This document shows, piece after piece, positions 15,993-25,402 of a DNA stretch of 35,913 nucleotides (within the stretch, counting starts at the first letter, position 1; every line of letters starts with the position of its first letter). Under the pieces are notes generated by a model. That model was given only the letters and a program-made list of their open reading frames with translations, had not been told where the DNA came from and made no database searches. The DNA is taken from the NCBI GenBank assembly GCA_902565305.1, contig CACFEJ010000013.1:1-35913 (forward strand), written 5' to 3'. Source of the DNA: an uncultured Prochlorococcus sp. (GTDB lineage: Bacteria; Cyanobacteriota; Cyanobacteriia; PCC-6307; Cyanobiaceae). Both the position numbers and the translations under genes were made by a program.

Positions 15993-16278
15993 GATTTAAT
16001 TGCAAGCTGACAGCTCTACCTAATCTTGGCTTAGCATTGATTTTCTTTAGCCATTCCCTTACTTCTTCTGAATATCCACATCTATTTAAAATCTCGATTT
16101 TATCAGCTATCGATTTTTTATATTCCTCTTCACTTAAAGGGAATGATTCCTGTCCAAGAAATCCCCACATCATTTGAAAATAAACAAATTTTCCTCTTCT
16201 AAAGAGTCTAAAATCATATTTTTTCCCCCAGCGATGAACTAAATAATGAATAACTTCATCTACTAGTAATGGGTTCAT
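15961..16278 (-). CDS. DUF3067-type conserved cyanobacterial protein, 105 aa
   Basis: The 105-residue soluble protein reads MNPLLVDEVIHYLVHRWGKK at the start, followed by YDFRLFRRGKFVYFQMMWG, LGQESFPLSEEEYKKSIADK and WLKKINAKPRLGRAVSLQL. This combination matches my memory of the DUF3067 family found in cyanobacteria and plastid-bearing eukaryotes. The molecular role is, to my knowledge, not assigned. It is the only minus-strand gene between gmk and ppx. Its 3' end overlaps the tatC 3' end by 32 bases, so the two messages are complementary there. Confidence 0.8.
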   Translation of the reverse strand: MNPLLVDEVIHYLVHRWGKKYDFRLFRRGKFVYFQMMWGFLGQESFPLSEEEYKKSIADKIEILNRCGYSEEVREWLKKINAKPRLGRAVSLQLNLNDKMKEFLT

Positions 16279-16401
16279 TTAAATCAATTAATTAAGACTT
16301 TCTAAACTTTTACTTTAAATTATTAAAAGTCCTATCTATTTGCAACAGAAATTGAACAATTTGCTTCATAATAACTAATAAATAACAGAACCAAGTAGCG
16401 A

Positions 16402-16938
16402 ATGACTCAATTAAGTTCCAATGATGTCCCTTCAATGGGTCGAAGGCAATTTATGAATCTTCTTACATTTGGTACTGCAACTGGTGTAGCGTTAGGAGCC
16501 CTTTATCCCGTAGCAAATTATTTCATGCCTTTAAGAGCAGGCGGTGGTGGAGGTGGAACTTCTGCTAAAGATGAATTAGGGAATCCAATAACTAAGACAG
16601 GTTGGTTAGCCACCCATCAAGCAGGAGACAGAAGTCTAGTCCAGGGTCTAAAGGGAGACCCAACTTATTTAATTGTTAATGATGGTGGGGAAATAGGAGA
16701 ATTTGGTTTAAATGCAATTTGTACTCATTTAGGTTGCGTTGTCCCATGGGATAGTGGTGCTAATAAATTCATATGTCCTTGTCATGGAAGTCAGTACGAT
16801 ACTAATGGGAAGGTAGTAAGAGGGCCTGCTCCTTTATCTTTAGCTCTAGCTCATGTCGATATTGAAGATGATGCTGTACTCGTCAAACAATGGTCAGAAA
16901 CTGACTTTAGAACTAATGAAAATCCATGGTGGGCATAA
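16402..16938 (+). CDS. petC: Cytochrome b6f Rieske iron-sulfur protein
   Basis: PetC passes electrons from plastoquinol to cytochrome f in the b6f complex. The 178-residue protein has an N-terminal helix preceded by GRRQFMN (13-19), the twin-arginine motif for Tat insertion. A flexible Gly hinge (AGGGGGGTS, 46-54) and the cluster-binding motifs CTHLGC (107-112) and CPCHGS (125-130) follow. Ligands are C107, H109, C125 and H128, with the C112-C127 disulfide. Nothing is missing. petA begins two bases after its stop, so the two form the standard petCA operon. The 123 bases upstream are AT-rich. CATAAT at 16367-16372 is a possible -10 box. Confidence 0.98.
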   Translation: MTQLSSNDVPSMGRRQFMNLLTFGTATGVALGALYPVANYFMPLRAGGGGGGTSAKDELGNPITKTGWLATHQAGDRSLVQGLKGDPTYLIVNDGGEIGEFGLNAICTHLGCVVPWDSGANKFICPCHGSQYDTNGKVVRGPAPLSLALAHVDIEDDAVLVKQWSETDFRTNENPWWA

Positions 16939-16940
16939 AA

Positions 16941-17894
16941 ATGAAAGGTCTTAAAAATCAAATCATGAAAAAAACAAGTTTATTTATCTGTACTCTGCTT
17001 TTCATTTCGAGCATTGTATTTTATCCAAAGATAACTTTTGCTTATCCATTTTGGGCTCAGCAAAACTATGAATCCCCAAGAGAAGCCACAGGAAAGATAG
17101 TCTGTGCAAATTGTCATCTAGCTCAGATGCCTACAATTGCAGAGGTTCCACAATCTGTTGGAGCAGACAGTGTTTTCAAAGCTGTAGTCAAAATACCCTA
17201 CAAAAATGACTTAAAGGAGATCGGTGCTGATGGTTCTGAAGTCCCATTACAAGTTGGTGCAGTAGTTATGCTGCCTGATGGCTTTAAACTTGCTCCACAA
17301 GAAAGATGGACCGAAGAAATCAAAGAGGAGACAGAAGGGGTGTATTTTACTAATTACAGTGAGGAGAAAGATAATATCATTATTGTTGGACCTTTACCTG
17401 GCGATACTAATAAAGAAATCGTTTTTCCTGTACTTTCCCCTGATCCATCCACCAATAAAGAATATCACTATGGAAAATACTCGTTACATATCGGAGGCAA
17501 TAGAGGTAGAGGTCAGGTATATCCTACTGGAGACAAAAGCAATAATGTAGTTTTCACTTCTTCCACCTCAGGAACTATAAATTCTATAGAAACAATTGAA
17601 GATGGTAGCTATAAGATCAATATAGAAAAAGATAATGGTGAGATAACTACTGAAGCAGTGCCTGTTGGTCCTCAACTTATCGTAAAAGCACAAGACAAAA
17701 TTAATTCAGGTGACCCTCTTACAAATGATCCCAACGTTGGCGGCTTTGGGCAATTAGATGCTGAGGTTGTACTTCAGAGCCCTTATAGAGTAATTGGATT
17801 GATTGCATTCTTCATAGGTGTAGGCCTAACACAAATACTTTTAGTATTAAAGAAAAAACAAGTAGAAAAAGTGCAAGCAGCAGAGGGTATTTAA
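16941..17894 (+). CDS. petA: Cytochrome f, PetA
   Basis: This c-type cytochrome of the b6f complex donates electrons to plastocyanin or cytochrome c6. Using the ATG at 16941, the protein has 317 residues. It has a signal peptide cleaved after ITFA, giving mature YPFWAQQNY with the N-terminal Tyr35 as axial heme ligand. The CANCH heme site is at 55-59, followed by the large lumenal domain. A single C-terminal helix ([20 protein letters not shown]) ends in a basic tail. The frame extends upstream to an ATG at 16926 overlapping petC, and a third ATG at 16965 starts at the signal peptide. The spacing of two bases after petC favours 16941. Confidence 0.97.
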   Translation: MKGLKNQIMKKTSLFICTLLFISSIVFYPKITFAYPFWAQQNYESPREATGKIVCANCHLAQMPTIAEVPQSVGADSVFKAVVKIPYKNDLKEIGADGSEVPLQVGAVVMLPDGFKLAPQERWTEEIKEETEGVYFTNYSEEKDNIIIVGPLPGDTNKEIVFPVLSPDPSTNKEYHYGKYSLHIGGNRGRGQVYPTGDKSNNVVFTSSTSGTINSIETIEDGSYKINIEKDNGEITTEAVPVGPQLIVKAQDKINSGDPLTNDPNVGGFGQLDAEVVLQSPYRVIGLIAFFIGVGLTQILLVLKKKQVEKVQAAEGI

Positions 17895-17904
17895 CTTTCT
17901 TTAG

Positions 17905-18798
17905 ATGCTTATACTTCAAGCTTTTATAGAATCTCCAGGAGGAACTTTTTTAAATTTAGGATTCATAACTATTAGATGGTATGGACTGCTTATTTCGGTT
18001 TCAGTATTAATAGGCCTATTTGTCTCTAAAAAACTAGCAAAGGCAAGAAATATTAACCCAGAGTACATTAGTGAAATACTTCCATCATTAATAATCTCAT
18101 CAATAATTGGAGCTAGAGCTTATTACGTAATATTTGAGTGGAGGCAATATAGCGGAGAGAACTTTTTCACTTCTTTTGAAATATTCAATAACATCATTCA
18201 AATACCTTCTTTTCTTGCAGTTTGGGAAGGAGGCATAGCAATCCATGGAGGTCTAATTGGAGGATTAATATCTATTATCTATTTCTGTAAGTCGAAAAAA
18301 ATTAATTTAAAAACTTTTATAGATATTTTAATACCCTCGATTATTCTTGGACAATCAATAGGAAGGTGGGGAAATTTTTTCAATAATGAAGCCTTTGGAG
18401 TTCCTACAAATTTGCCTTGGAAATTATTTATACCTATCCAAAATAGGCCTTTAGAATTTATTAATTATGAATTTTTTCATCCTACATTTCTCTATGAGTC
18501 ATTGTGGAATCTTTTAATTTTCATCGTCCTTATTATTACCTTTAATAAACAAAATAAAACAGATTTTTTCAGGCCTGGCTTTATTAGCTGTCTTTATTTA
18601 ATAAGTTATAGCTTTGGAAGATTCTGGATTGAAGGTTTAAGAACTGACCCACTATGCATTGGTGGACTTCCACCTTTCTGTGATGGCGGTATAAGAATGG
18701 CTCAATTTATAAGTATTTTTCTATTTTCTTCTGGATTAATTGGAATATTTTTTTTAAGATTAAGAACATATAGTGGGAAAAATAGAAAGAATGGATAA
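17905..18798 (+). CDS. lgt: Prolipoprotein diacylglyceryl transferase
   Basis: Lgt moves diacylglycerol from phosphatidylglycerol to the lipobox cysteine of prolipoproteins, the first step of lipoprotein maturation in the plasma membrane. The 297-residue, multi-helix protein carries [17 protein letters not shown] with H114, and the Lgt signature [13 protein letters not shown] (153-165). It also has a C-terminal [17 protein letters not shown]. It starts ten bases after petA on the same strand, so transcription with petCA is likely. Its last eight bases overlap the start of cobM, suggesting coupled translation. Confidence 0.97.
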   Translation: MLILQAFIESPGGTFLNLGFITIRWYGLLISVSVLIGLFVSKKLAKARNINPEYISEILPSLIISSIIGARAYYVIFEWRQYSGENFFTSFEIFNNIIQIPSFLAVWEGGIAIHGGLIGGLISIIYFCKSKKINLKTFIDILIPSIILGQSIGRWGNFFNNEAFGVPTNLPWKLFIPIQNRPLEFINYEFFHPTFLYESLWNLLIFIVLIITFNKQNKTDFFRPGFISCLYLISYSFGRFWIEGLRTDPLCIGGLPPFCDGGIRMAQFISIFLFSSGLIGIFFLRLRTYSGKNRKNG

Positions 18799-19546
18799 TA
18801 AAGTATCCTTTATTGGTGTTGGTCCCGGCGATCCAGAATTATTAACTTTAAAAGCATTAAAAAAAATAAAAATTGCAGATGTCATTATCTGGACTGATTC
18901 TCTAATTCCTGAAAAGATTTTAGATTCTGCTAAAGAAGGATCTGAAAAAATAAAAACGAGTTCACTTAACTTAGAGCAAATCACCTCAATTATGATAGAA
19001 AAATTTCAGGCAGGGAAAACTGTTGTAAGGTTGCATGATGGAGACCCTTGCCTTTTTGGAGCAATTAGAGAGCAAATCGAAATATTAAAAAACGAAAAAA
19101 TTGAAATCGAGGTTGTTCCTGGAGTAAGTGCTTTTCAAGTTGCTGCAGCATATCATGAAGCTGAGTTAACCATCCCTGACGTAACGCAAACAATAATTTT
19201 AACTAGAGCAGGAGGGCGAACAGGGATGCCCGAAAAAGAATCTCTGAAAGATCTTGCGAAACACAATTCCTCCATATGTCTATATCTAAGTGCTAGGCAT
19301 GTGAAAAGGTCTCAAGAAACTTTACTAGAGTTTTACCCTCCAGAGACTAAAGTGATTGTTGGATTTAGAGTATCTTGGGATGATGGTTGGACATCATTAA
19401 TAGAATTAAAAGATATGGAAAAATTTTCTATTGAGAAAAAACTAATTAGAACAACCATATACATAATAAGCCCAGCAATTAGTAATTCTCAAAAAAGATC
19501 TAATCTTTATAATCCATCTTATAAGCATCTCTTTAGGAATAAATAA
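18791..19546 (+). CDS. cobM: Precorrin-4 C11-methyltransferase
   Basis: This SAM-dependent tetrapyrrole methylase acts in corrin-ring assembly, part of (pseudo)cobalamin synthesis. The chosen ATG gives 251 residues starting [19 protein letters not shown], with the SAM loop GVGPGDPE. It also has [30 protein letters not shown] and [11 protein letters not shown], blocks characteristic of CobM/CbiF. An upstream in-frame ATG at 18773 would add six residues inside lgt. The start at 18791 gives the eight-base ATGGATAA overlap with the lgt stop and fits the domain start exactly. Confidence 0.94.
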   Translation: MDNKVSFIGVGPGDPELLTLKALKKIKIADVIIWTDSLIPEKILDSAKEGSEKIKTSSLNLEQITSIMIEKFQAGKTVVRLHDGDPCLFGAIREQIEILKNEKIEIEVVPGVSAFQVAAAYHEAELTIPDVTQTIILTRAGGRTGMPEKESLKDLAKHNSSICLYLSARHVKRSQETLLEFYPPETKVIVGFRVSWDDGWTSLIELKDMEKFSIEKKLIRTTIYIISPAISNSQKRSNLYNPSYKHLFRNK

Positions 19547-19601
19547 TCTTAAAGTTGATAGAAAAAATTTAATTACTATAATTAGTAAAAATTTATTTGC
19601 T

Positions 19602-20093
19602 TTGAAAGAAATAAAATCTGTTTCGGGAATCAACAATAAAGGAGAAGTTTCCTCTTTGAAGAGAATAGGAAATTTCATTAAAGAGGCTAGGTTAAGTAAA
19701 AATCAATCAATTGAAGAATTGGCTTCTGATTTAAAAATTGGAGCTCATCAACTTGAAGCCATAGAGCAAGGAAATGAAGAAAAACTACCTGAAAAAGTAT
19801 TTATCAAAGCAATGATTAGACGGATTTCACAGAAGCTAAAACTTGATACAGAATTTTTAATGGATGAATTCAAGACAGAGAGGAAAGAAGTGAAAATTGA
19901 AGAAATAGTTGAAGAAGTTTCCAAAAAAAATTATAAATCTAGGCAATCTAAGAATTTTAATCCACTAGGATTCCTAATATTTATTTTAATTTCAGGCTTT
20001 CTTGGACTAATCGCCTCGTCCCTAATTTTCAATTTATTTTCAGATTCTTCTCAGAATCAAACTCCAAAACAAGAACTTTTTAAAAAAAACTAA
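19602..20093 (+). CDS. RodZ-like helix-turn-helix membrane protein
   Basis: The protein has a Cro/C1-type helix-turn-helix (about residues 20-85: IGNFIKEARLSKNQSIEELA ... LEAIEQGNEEKLP, VFIKAMIRRISQKL). A Lys/Glu linker and one transmembrane helix (about 122-146, NPLGFLIFILISGFLGLI) follow, with a very short outer tail. This is the RodZ layout without the usual large periplasmic domain. RodZ links MreB to the envelope, but here the role is unproven. No ATG lies near the domain start. TTG at 19602 gives 163 residues, while TTG at 19656, 11 bases after AAAGGAG (19638-19644), gives 145. The stop overlaps that of convergent ppx. Confidence 0.8.
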   Translation: MKEIKSVSGINNKGEVSSLKRIGNFIKEARLSKNQSIEELASDLKIGAHQLEAIEQGNEEKLPEKVFIKAMIRRISQKLKLDTEFLMDEFKTERKEVKIEEIVEEVSKKNYKSRQSKNFNPLGFLIFILISGFLGLIASSLIFNLFSDSSQNQTPKQELFKKN

Positions 20094-21685
20094 AAAACTT
20101 TTAATTCTAAATTCTTTAGTTCTTTTATTACATTACGGCATAATCCTAAGTTCCATTTTTCAAGAAGAAGATCATGGTTTCTATCTAAAGGTAAAAGTTG
20201 AAATATAAGATTATTTTCCTGCAATTTTATTTGAACTGAGGAGATCACCTTGTCAGGTCTTTGATCAAGAGCTGCTGCTAATCTAAGGATTAATGACATT
20301 TCAAGAACTAGTGTTTTATCTTCTTTGGATATTAAATTTTGCCAAGACTCATGTCTTTTCTTAGGTAGATTCTTTCTATGGTATCTAGCAATTGAAGCGA
20401 TAATATTTGTTTCTGCTTCAGAATATCCCAACAACTCACAATTTTTTATTAAGTACCAAGAATGTTTGTGATATGAACCAACATTTACGTATTTCCCACA
20501 ATTATAAAGATTAGAAGCTGCCCAAAGAAGTTCTTTAGCTTTGGGGCCATTATCGCTATGAAAGATATTTTTAGTCTGATCATAGATTTGAAAGGCAATA
20601 TCAATAACTTTCTCAGCTCTTGTATTATCTACTCCAAACTTTCTGGCCTGATGAACTATAGTTGTTTTTCTAATATTGCCTTGAATATTTAACTCGTTTT
20701 TAATTATCCCTTTACGAAGCATCCAATCTACAACCAAACCCTCTCGAAGCGCCCTCTCACTTATTATTAATTCATTAAAGTTCAACATCTGCATTGCAGT
20801 GTTTAATATCAATGCACCTGGAATAATTATTTCTGCTCTTCTCTCACTTAATGAAGGTATTTTCTTGATTTCCGAAACTGGTAATTTAATTAGTTTTTCC
20901 AATACATTTTGTAAATTTTCCCTTTTAAATTTATAACCATGCAACTTTTGTTTAGATTCTCCCAAATCATCTGAAATCAAATCACCTAATGAGGTTGCAG
21001 TGCCACTGGTTGCAATCAAAGATAAAGGCTCATCCCCCTTATATCTACTCTTTATTTTTCGAACAGATGGTTCTAAAGATCCTTTAATAAAAGTTGTTAG
21101 AAAACTCGACCTTTCTGAATTTATCGACTCTTTATTTAAAAAATCATTTTTAAGTCTTACCGCACCAATTCTCGAACTGGTAAGCGCTATAGCATCTTTT
21201 TTATCTGCAAGTATTAATTCTGTAGATCCTCCACCAATATCTATGATTACAAAAGACTCATCTTCAAAAGCCATACCAGAAAGGACACCAAGGTAAATTA
21301 ATCTGGCTTCCTCAGAACCACTTATCATTTCTATTTGAATATCAGTTTCATCAAGAACTCTTTTAATAAATTCCTGACCGTTTGGAGCTTCTCTAACTGC
21401 ACTTGTTGCTGCTGTTACTATTTGTTTTACTCCATTACTTTTACAATATTCCTTAAATCGCTTAAGAGTAACTAATGCTCTTTGGATTGATTCTTCAGTA
21501 AGATTACCCTCCTCATCTCTTTCTCCAAGACGAGTGGTTGATTTATCAGTGAATTTTATTGAAAATGATTTTAATTCTAGATTAATTTCTGCTACCAAGA
21601 GATGTGTAGAGTTAGTTCCAATATCTATAGAAGCTACAAAAATTTGCGTTTCTTCAAAATATCTTAAATCTTGTTTCTTTATCAT
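20090..21685 (-). CDS. ppx: Exopolyphosphatase / Ppx-GppA phosphatase
   Basis: It releases orthophosphate from polyphosphate chains and may also hydrolyse pppGpp. The 531-residue protein has the ASKHA-fold N-terminus FVASIDIGTNSTHLLVAEI, the second phosphate loop FVIIDIGGGSTELIL, and ERRAEIIIPGALIL. A C-terminal HD-like helical domain (about 330-531, SYHKHSWYLIKNCELLGYS...) is typical of the long Ppx form. All segments are intact. Its stop overlaps the RodZ-like gene's stop by three bases. About 104 bases separate its start from divergent ubiA. Confidence 0.93.
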   Translation of the reverse strand: MIKKQDLRYFEETQIFVASIDIGTNSTHLLVAEINLELKSFSIKFTDKSTTRLGERDEEGNLTEESIQRALVTLKRFKEYCKSNGVKQIVTAATSAVREAPNGQEFIKRVLDETDIQIEMISGSEEARLIYLGVLSGMAFEDESFVIIDIGGGSTELILADKKDAIALTSSRIGAVRLKNDFLNKESINSERSSFLTTFIKGSLEPSVRKIKSRYKGDEPLSLIATSGTATSLGDLISDDLGESKQKLHGYKFKRENLQNVLEKLIKLPVSEIKKIPSLSERRAEIIIPGALILNTAMQMLNFNELIISERALREGLVVDWMLRKGIIKNELNIQGNIRKTTIVHQARKFGVDNTRAEKVIDIAFQIYDQTKNIFHSDNGPKAKELLWAASNLYNCGKYVNVGSYHKHSWYLIKNCELLGYSEAETNIIASIARYHRKNLPKKRHESWQNLISKEDKTLVLEMSLILRLAAALDQRPDKVISSVQIKLQENNLIFQLLPLDRNHDLLLEKWNLGLCRNVIKELKNLELKVF

Positions 21686-21789
21686 TTCTTTTTATAAGAT
21701 GCAGATATCTTTAATCCATTAATAAATATACCCAAGATTGATTATTAAATTATAGAAATCATTTAATCCTAGTAAGATTATTTAAAGTT

Positions 21790-22698
21790 ATGAAATATAC
21801 AATAGGTCATATGAAAAATAAAAATCGACAAATTAAATTAAGCAATTTTTTTGAATTACTAAGGTGGAATAAGCCGACTGGAAGAATGATCTTACTTATT
21901 CCTGCTGGATGGAGTTTATATTTAACCCCAGATGCTAATCCAACATTTTTAATGTTGCTAAGAATAATCTTGGGAGGTCTACTAGTAAGTGGATTAGGCT
22001 GTGTGGTTAATGATATTTGGGACAAAAAAATTGATCAAAGAGTTTTTAGAACAAAAGATAGGCCTCTAGCTGCAAATAAAATCAGTCTTAAAACGGCTTA
22101 TTCAATTCTTTTCTTTTTAATTTTATGTAGCTTCTTTCTAACTTTGTCACTACCTGAAGCTGGAAGAACCCTTTCCATTTCACTTGCTTTTTTAGCTTTA
22201 CCTATTATTCTAATTTATCCTTCTGCCAAAAGATGGTTTAAATATCCTCAATTAATCTTATCCATATGCTGGGGTTTTGCTGTCTTAATTCCCTGGGCGG
22301 CAAATGAAGGCAATTTAAATAGTATTGTTTTATTGTTTTGCTGGCTAGCTACCATTTTTTGGACTTTTGGCTTTGACACGATTTATGCTTTAGCAGATAA
22401 AAAATATGATATAAAAATTGGAATAAATAGTTCCGCTGTTAACCTCCAGAAAAATACAAGAATAACTATTCAAATTTGTTATTTTTTGACTTCTAGTTTT
22501 CTCGCATTATGCGGATATATGAATCAAATGGATTTTATTTTTTGGCCAATTTGGCTTACAACGTCAATCTTAATGCAGAGAGATATACTAAAAGTATTTC
22601 CTGAGGAAAAGCAATCAATAAAAAATATTGGGAATCACTTCAAAAATCAATCAATGTATGGAGGAGTCCTTTTATTAGGAATTATTATTGCCTCATAG
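21790..22698 (+). CDS. UbiA-family 4-hydroxybenzoate polyprenyltransferase
   Basis: This membrane prenyltransferase probably joins solanesyl diphosphate to 4-hydroxybenzoate in plastoquinone synthesis. The 302-residue protein has many hydrophobic helices. The first Asp-rich motif NDIWDKKID (74-82) is followed by RTKDRPLA (87-94), and the second motif FDTIYALADKKYDIKIGI lies in the second half. KPTGRMILLIPAGWSLYL near the N-terminus is typical of UbiA from cyanobacteria. Starts at 21790 or 21811 (MKNKNRQ) are both possible. It is followed after nine bases by the carboxypeptidase gene. A homologous but distinct family member, ctaB, occurs later in the window. Confidence 0.93.
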   Translation: MKYTIGHMKNKNRQIKLSNFFELLRWNKPTGRMILLIPAGWSLYLTPDANPTFLMLLRIILGGLLVSGLGCVVNDIWDKKIDQRVFRTKDRPLAANKISLKTAYSILFFLILCSFFLTLSLPEAGRTLSISLAFLALPIILIYPSAKRWFKYPQLILSICWGFAVLIPWAANEGNLNSIVLLFCWLATIFWTFGFDTIYALADKKYDIKIGINSSAVNLQKNTRITIQICYFLTSSFLALCGYMNQMDFIFWPIWLTTSILMQRDILKVFPEEKQSIKNIGNHFKNQSMYGGVLLLGIIIAS

Positions 22699-22707
22699 AT
22701 TCTATAT

Positions 22708-23577
22708 ATGGTTTTTAGATTAAAAAAAGGTGATCTAATAGATATTTTAGCTCCAGGCTCCTTTATTGATGAAGACGAAAATTTTCAAAAAGGCATAGAA
22801 ATCTTAAAAAACTGGGGCTTGGAAATTAATGAAAATAATTCTCTATCCAAAAAATTTGGTTATTTTGCAGGTGATGATCTAACTAGATTTGAAGAACTGG
22901 AAAAAGCACAAAATAGTAAGCTAATCATTTTTGCAAAAGGAGGCTGGGGTTCAGCAAGAATATTAGAAAAAGAACCTTCTTGGCAGCATGGTTTAATGCT
23001 TGGATTCTCAGATACATGTTCTTTATTACTATCTAAATATTCTCAAGGATTTATAGGTTCTATTCATGGGCCCATGGTTACTGGCCTTTTCAAAGAGCCA
23101 GAGTGGAGTCTTGAGAGATTAAGAAATTTACTTTTTGAAGGATATGTTGAGGACATAAGAGGAATTCCTTTAAGAGGTGGGAAAGCTAAAGGAGAAATTA
23201 TCGTTTCCAACTTAACTATTGCTACTTTTTTAATTGGTACTAATCACTTCCCAGATTGCAAAGGGAAAATAATAATTTTTGAAGATATTAATGAAGATAT
23301 TTATAAAATTGATCGCATGTTGACTTACCTCAGAATGACTAAAACACTCACAGAAATTACTGGTATTGGATTCGGAAGTTTTTCTAATGATTCCTGCGAC
23401 CTTGAATGGAAAGATTTACTAAAAAACTGCATTATTGAAAGACTCCAAGAGTTTGATTTTCCTATTCTTTTTGATCTGCCAATAGGCCACATATCGGGAA
23501 ATGCTTGCATTCCTTTAGGATACGAAGCCACCTTAAATGGTGATGATGGCATCCTTAGTATCGATACACCTTTTTAA
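22708..23577 (+). CDS. LD-carboxypeptidase, peptidase family S66
   Basis: The enzyme cleaves the terminal D-Ala from peptidoglycan tetrapeptides during murein recycling. The 289-residue protein begins with the family block LKKGDLIDILAPGS. It carries IIFAKGGWGSARILE, the nucleophile motif GFSD (S101) and GSIHGPMVTGL, and the second half holds Glu and His regions (IIFEDINEDIYKIDRMLTYL, LPIGHISGNACIPLG). No signal peptide is seen, which fits a cytosolic recycling role. It is nine bases downstream of ubiA, so they are likely cotranscribed. Its stop is directly next to that of convergent ispD. Confidence 0.92.
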   Translation: MVFRLKKGDLIDILAPGSFIDEDENFQKGIEILKNWGLEINENNSLSKKFGYFAGDDLTRFEELEKAQNSKLIIFAKGGWGSARILEKEPSWQHGLMLGFSDTCSLLLSKYSQGFIGSIHGPMVTGLFKEPEWSLERLRNLLFEGYVEDIRGIPLRGGKAKGEIIVSNLTIATFLIGTNHFPDCKGKIIIFEDINEDIYKIDRMLTYLRMTKTLTEITGIGFGSFSNDSCDLEWKDLLKNCIIERLQEFDFPILFDLPIGHISGNACIPLGYEATLNGDDGILSIDTPF

Positions 23578-24249
23578 CTAGGGGTTCTTCACAAAAAGTT
23601 TTGCTATTTTCAAATCTATAGGGGATGTGATTTTTATATTTGAATAAGTTCCTTCAATAATCTTCACTTTCCAATTGAGCATTTCGAATAGTGAGGCATC
23701 ATCTGTGACTTTCCAGTTTTTATCAATTGCCATCTTATGAGCTTTTTTTAATCTATTTACTAAAAAGCCCTGAGGAGTTTGCGCTGCCCATAAATAATTT
23801 CTATCTGGTGTTTCTTTAATAAAACCTTCATTATCAACAATCTTAATTGTGTCAGTTACCTTAGTAGCCAAAATTACAGCTTCATTTTCATCTAATTGCT
23901 TAGCACAAAGGTCTATCAATTCAGGATTAATTAGACATCTAGCACCATCATGTATTAAAACTTTTTTAGCATCTTTTGGTAGCGCTTTTAAACCATTAAA
24001 AACTGACTGTTGTCTGGTGTCACCACCATTAATCCAATGAACTTTTTGGGCAAAATCTTTTGCTGAATTTAATAATAAATTTTTATCTTTCGGTTGCCCA
24101 ATTATTCCAACCCAATTTGTTGAGCTTGCAGAACATACAGATTTAAGTGTCCAATAAATCAAAGACTTTCCCTCTAAATCAATAAGTAATTTATTTTTTC
24201 CAGCTTTCATTCTGCTACCACTCCCAGCAGCTGGTATTAAAAAGTGCAC
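23578..24249 (-). CDS. ispD: 2-C-methyl-D-erythritol 4-phosphate cytidylyltransferase
   Basis: IspD couples CTP to MEP in the non-mevalonate isoprenoid pathway that supplies carotenoids, phytol and quinone side chains. The 223-residue protein shows the nucleotide-binding start LIPAAGSGSRMKAGKNKLL, VLIHDGARCLI, the WAAQTPQGF segment and VTDDASLFE before the C-terminal TSPIDLKIAK. Length and motifs are standard. It is convergent with the LD-carboxypeptidase (no spacer) and divergent from fabG, 92 bases away. Confidence 0.96.
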   Translation of the reverse strand: MHFLIPAAGSGSRMKAGKNKLLIDLEGKSLIYWTLKSVCSASSTNWVGIIGQPKDKNLLLNSAKDFAQKVHWINGGDTRQQSVFNGLKALPKDAKKVLIHDGARCLINPELIDLCAKQLDENEAVILATKVTDTIKIVDNEGFIKETPDRNYLWAAQTPQGFLVNRLKKAHKMAIDKNWKVTDDASLFEMLNWKVKIIEGTYSNIKITSPIDLKIAKLFVKNP

Positions 24250-24341
24250 AATAGAAAGACTTAATATTTTCTAGACAATTATAAATAAAAGGAATATCTT
24301 TACACAAATAGTACTACGATTGAAAATTATAAAATTTCATA

Positions 24342-25091
24342 ATGTCCAATACAGATTCATTATCAGGCAAAGTTGCTTTAATCACTGGAGCTAGCAGAGG
24401 AATTGGTAAAGAAATTGCTTTAGAACTAAGCCGCTTAGGAGCAGAAGTTTTTATTAATTACTCTTCTTCTGATGAAAAAGCTGAAGAAGTTGTTAATTCA
24501 ATAAAAAATTCGGGAGGTAAAGCTCATAAATTAAAATTTGATGTATCAAGAGAGGATTCTGTCAGTTCAGCTTTTGAAGAAATCATAAAAATTAATGGCT
24601 CCATTGATATTCTTATTAACAACGCTGGCATTACTAGAGATGGACTATTGATGAGAATGAAATCTGAACAATGGGATGATGTATTAAATACAAACTTAAA
24701 AGGGGTTTTTCTTTGTACAAAATATGCTTCAAAATTTATGATGAAAAAAAGAAGTGGAAGTATCGTAAATATTTCATCTGTTGTTGGAATAATTGGTAAT
24801 CCCGGTCAAGCAAATTATTCTGCAGCTAAAGCTGGAGTTATTGGATTCACCAAAACTTGTGCTAAAGAATTTGCTTCAAGAGGTATAAACGTAAATGCTA
24901 TAGCTCCAGGCTTTATAGAAACAGAAATGACTGAAAAACTTAATACTGAAGAGATACTTAAAGTTATCCCTTTAGGAAAGTTAGGAAGTTGTACTCAAAT
25001 TGCAAACTTAGTGTCATTCTTGGTTTCAAGTAATGCTGGAAGTTACATTACAGGGCAAACAATAAGTATAGACGGAGGTATGAGTATTTAA
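24342..25091 (+). CDS. fabG: 3-oxoacyl-ACP reductase
   Basis: It reduces 3-oxoacyl-ACP with NADPH in type II fatty-acid synthesis. The 249-residue SDR has TGASRGIG at 15-22, NNAG at 93-96 and the catalytic set S146, Y159, K163 in NISSVVGIIGNPGQANYSAAKAG. The C-terminus VSSNAGSYITGQTISIDGGM is standard. Unlike the dehydrogenase at 4612, every canonical motif is intact. Its stop codon is directly adjacent to that of the small convergent gene 25092-25271. Confidence 0.96.
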   Translation: MSNTDSLSGKVALITGASRGIGKEIALELSRLGAEVFINYSSSDEKAEEVVNSIKNSGGKAHKLKFDVSREDSVSSAFEEIIKINGSIDILINNAGITRDGLLMRMKSEQWDDVLNTNLKGVFLCTKYASKFMMKKRSGSIVNISSVVGIIGNPGQANYSAAKAGVIGFTKTCAKEFASRGINVNAIAPGFIETEMTEKLNTEEILKVIPLGKLGSCTQIANLVSFLVSSNAGSYITGQTISIDGGMSI

Positions 25092-25271
25092 TTATGTACT
25101 TTCATAAGGCTGGCCTAATTCATCTCTTAACCTTCTAATTTTCTGAAGCAGTTTAAGTCTTCGACTTCTAGCAGTTAATGTCAAGAAAAATCTTAAAGGA
25201 AAGTATATAAGTGTCATAGCAATCGCTAGGATTGCGGTAAGAGTAAAAATAAGATTATTTGTTTCTTCCAT
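25092..25271 (-). CDS. Small membrane protein, 59 aa, unknown
   Basis: This gene fills most of the space between fabG and groEL. It starts MEETNNLIFTLTAILAIAMT. One transmembrane helix (about residues 7-32) is followed by a strongly basic helix (TARSRRLKLLQKIRRLRDEL) and a short tail (GQPYES). Positive charges after the helix predict a cytoplasmic C-terminus. I do not recognise a family. The open frame, its exact fit with the stop of fabG, the membrane-plus-basic design and neighbour-like codon use all favour a real gene, but no Shine-Dalgarno is visible. Confidence 0.65.
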   Translation of the reverse strand: MEETNNLIFTLTAILAIAMTLIYFPLRFFLTLTARSRRLKLLQKIRRLRDELGQPYEST

Positions 25272-25402
25272 AACTTAAAGATACTCTTATTTGAGTTAAT
25301 TTGTATGTCTCTTTAAAAGAAATTCGGCTTTCCCCACTTAATTAAATATCCCTTAAAAATGATTCTATGGGAGATTAGAATAAGATTAAAGATTGAGTAA
25401 AC

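Noticed and set aside
15818-16177. 119-codon plus-strand frame spanning the tatC end and the DUF3067-type gene
   Set aside because: It lies out of frame over tatC and antisense to a better-supported gene; no recognisable domain.
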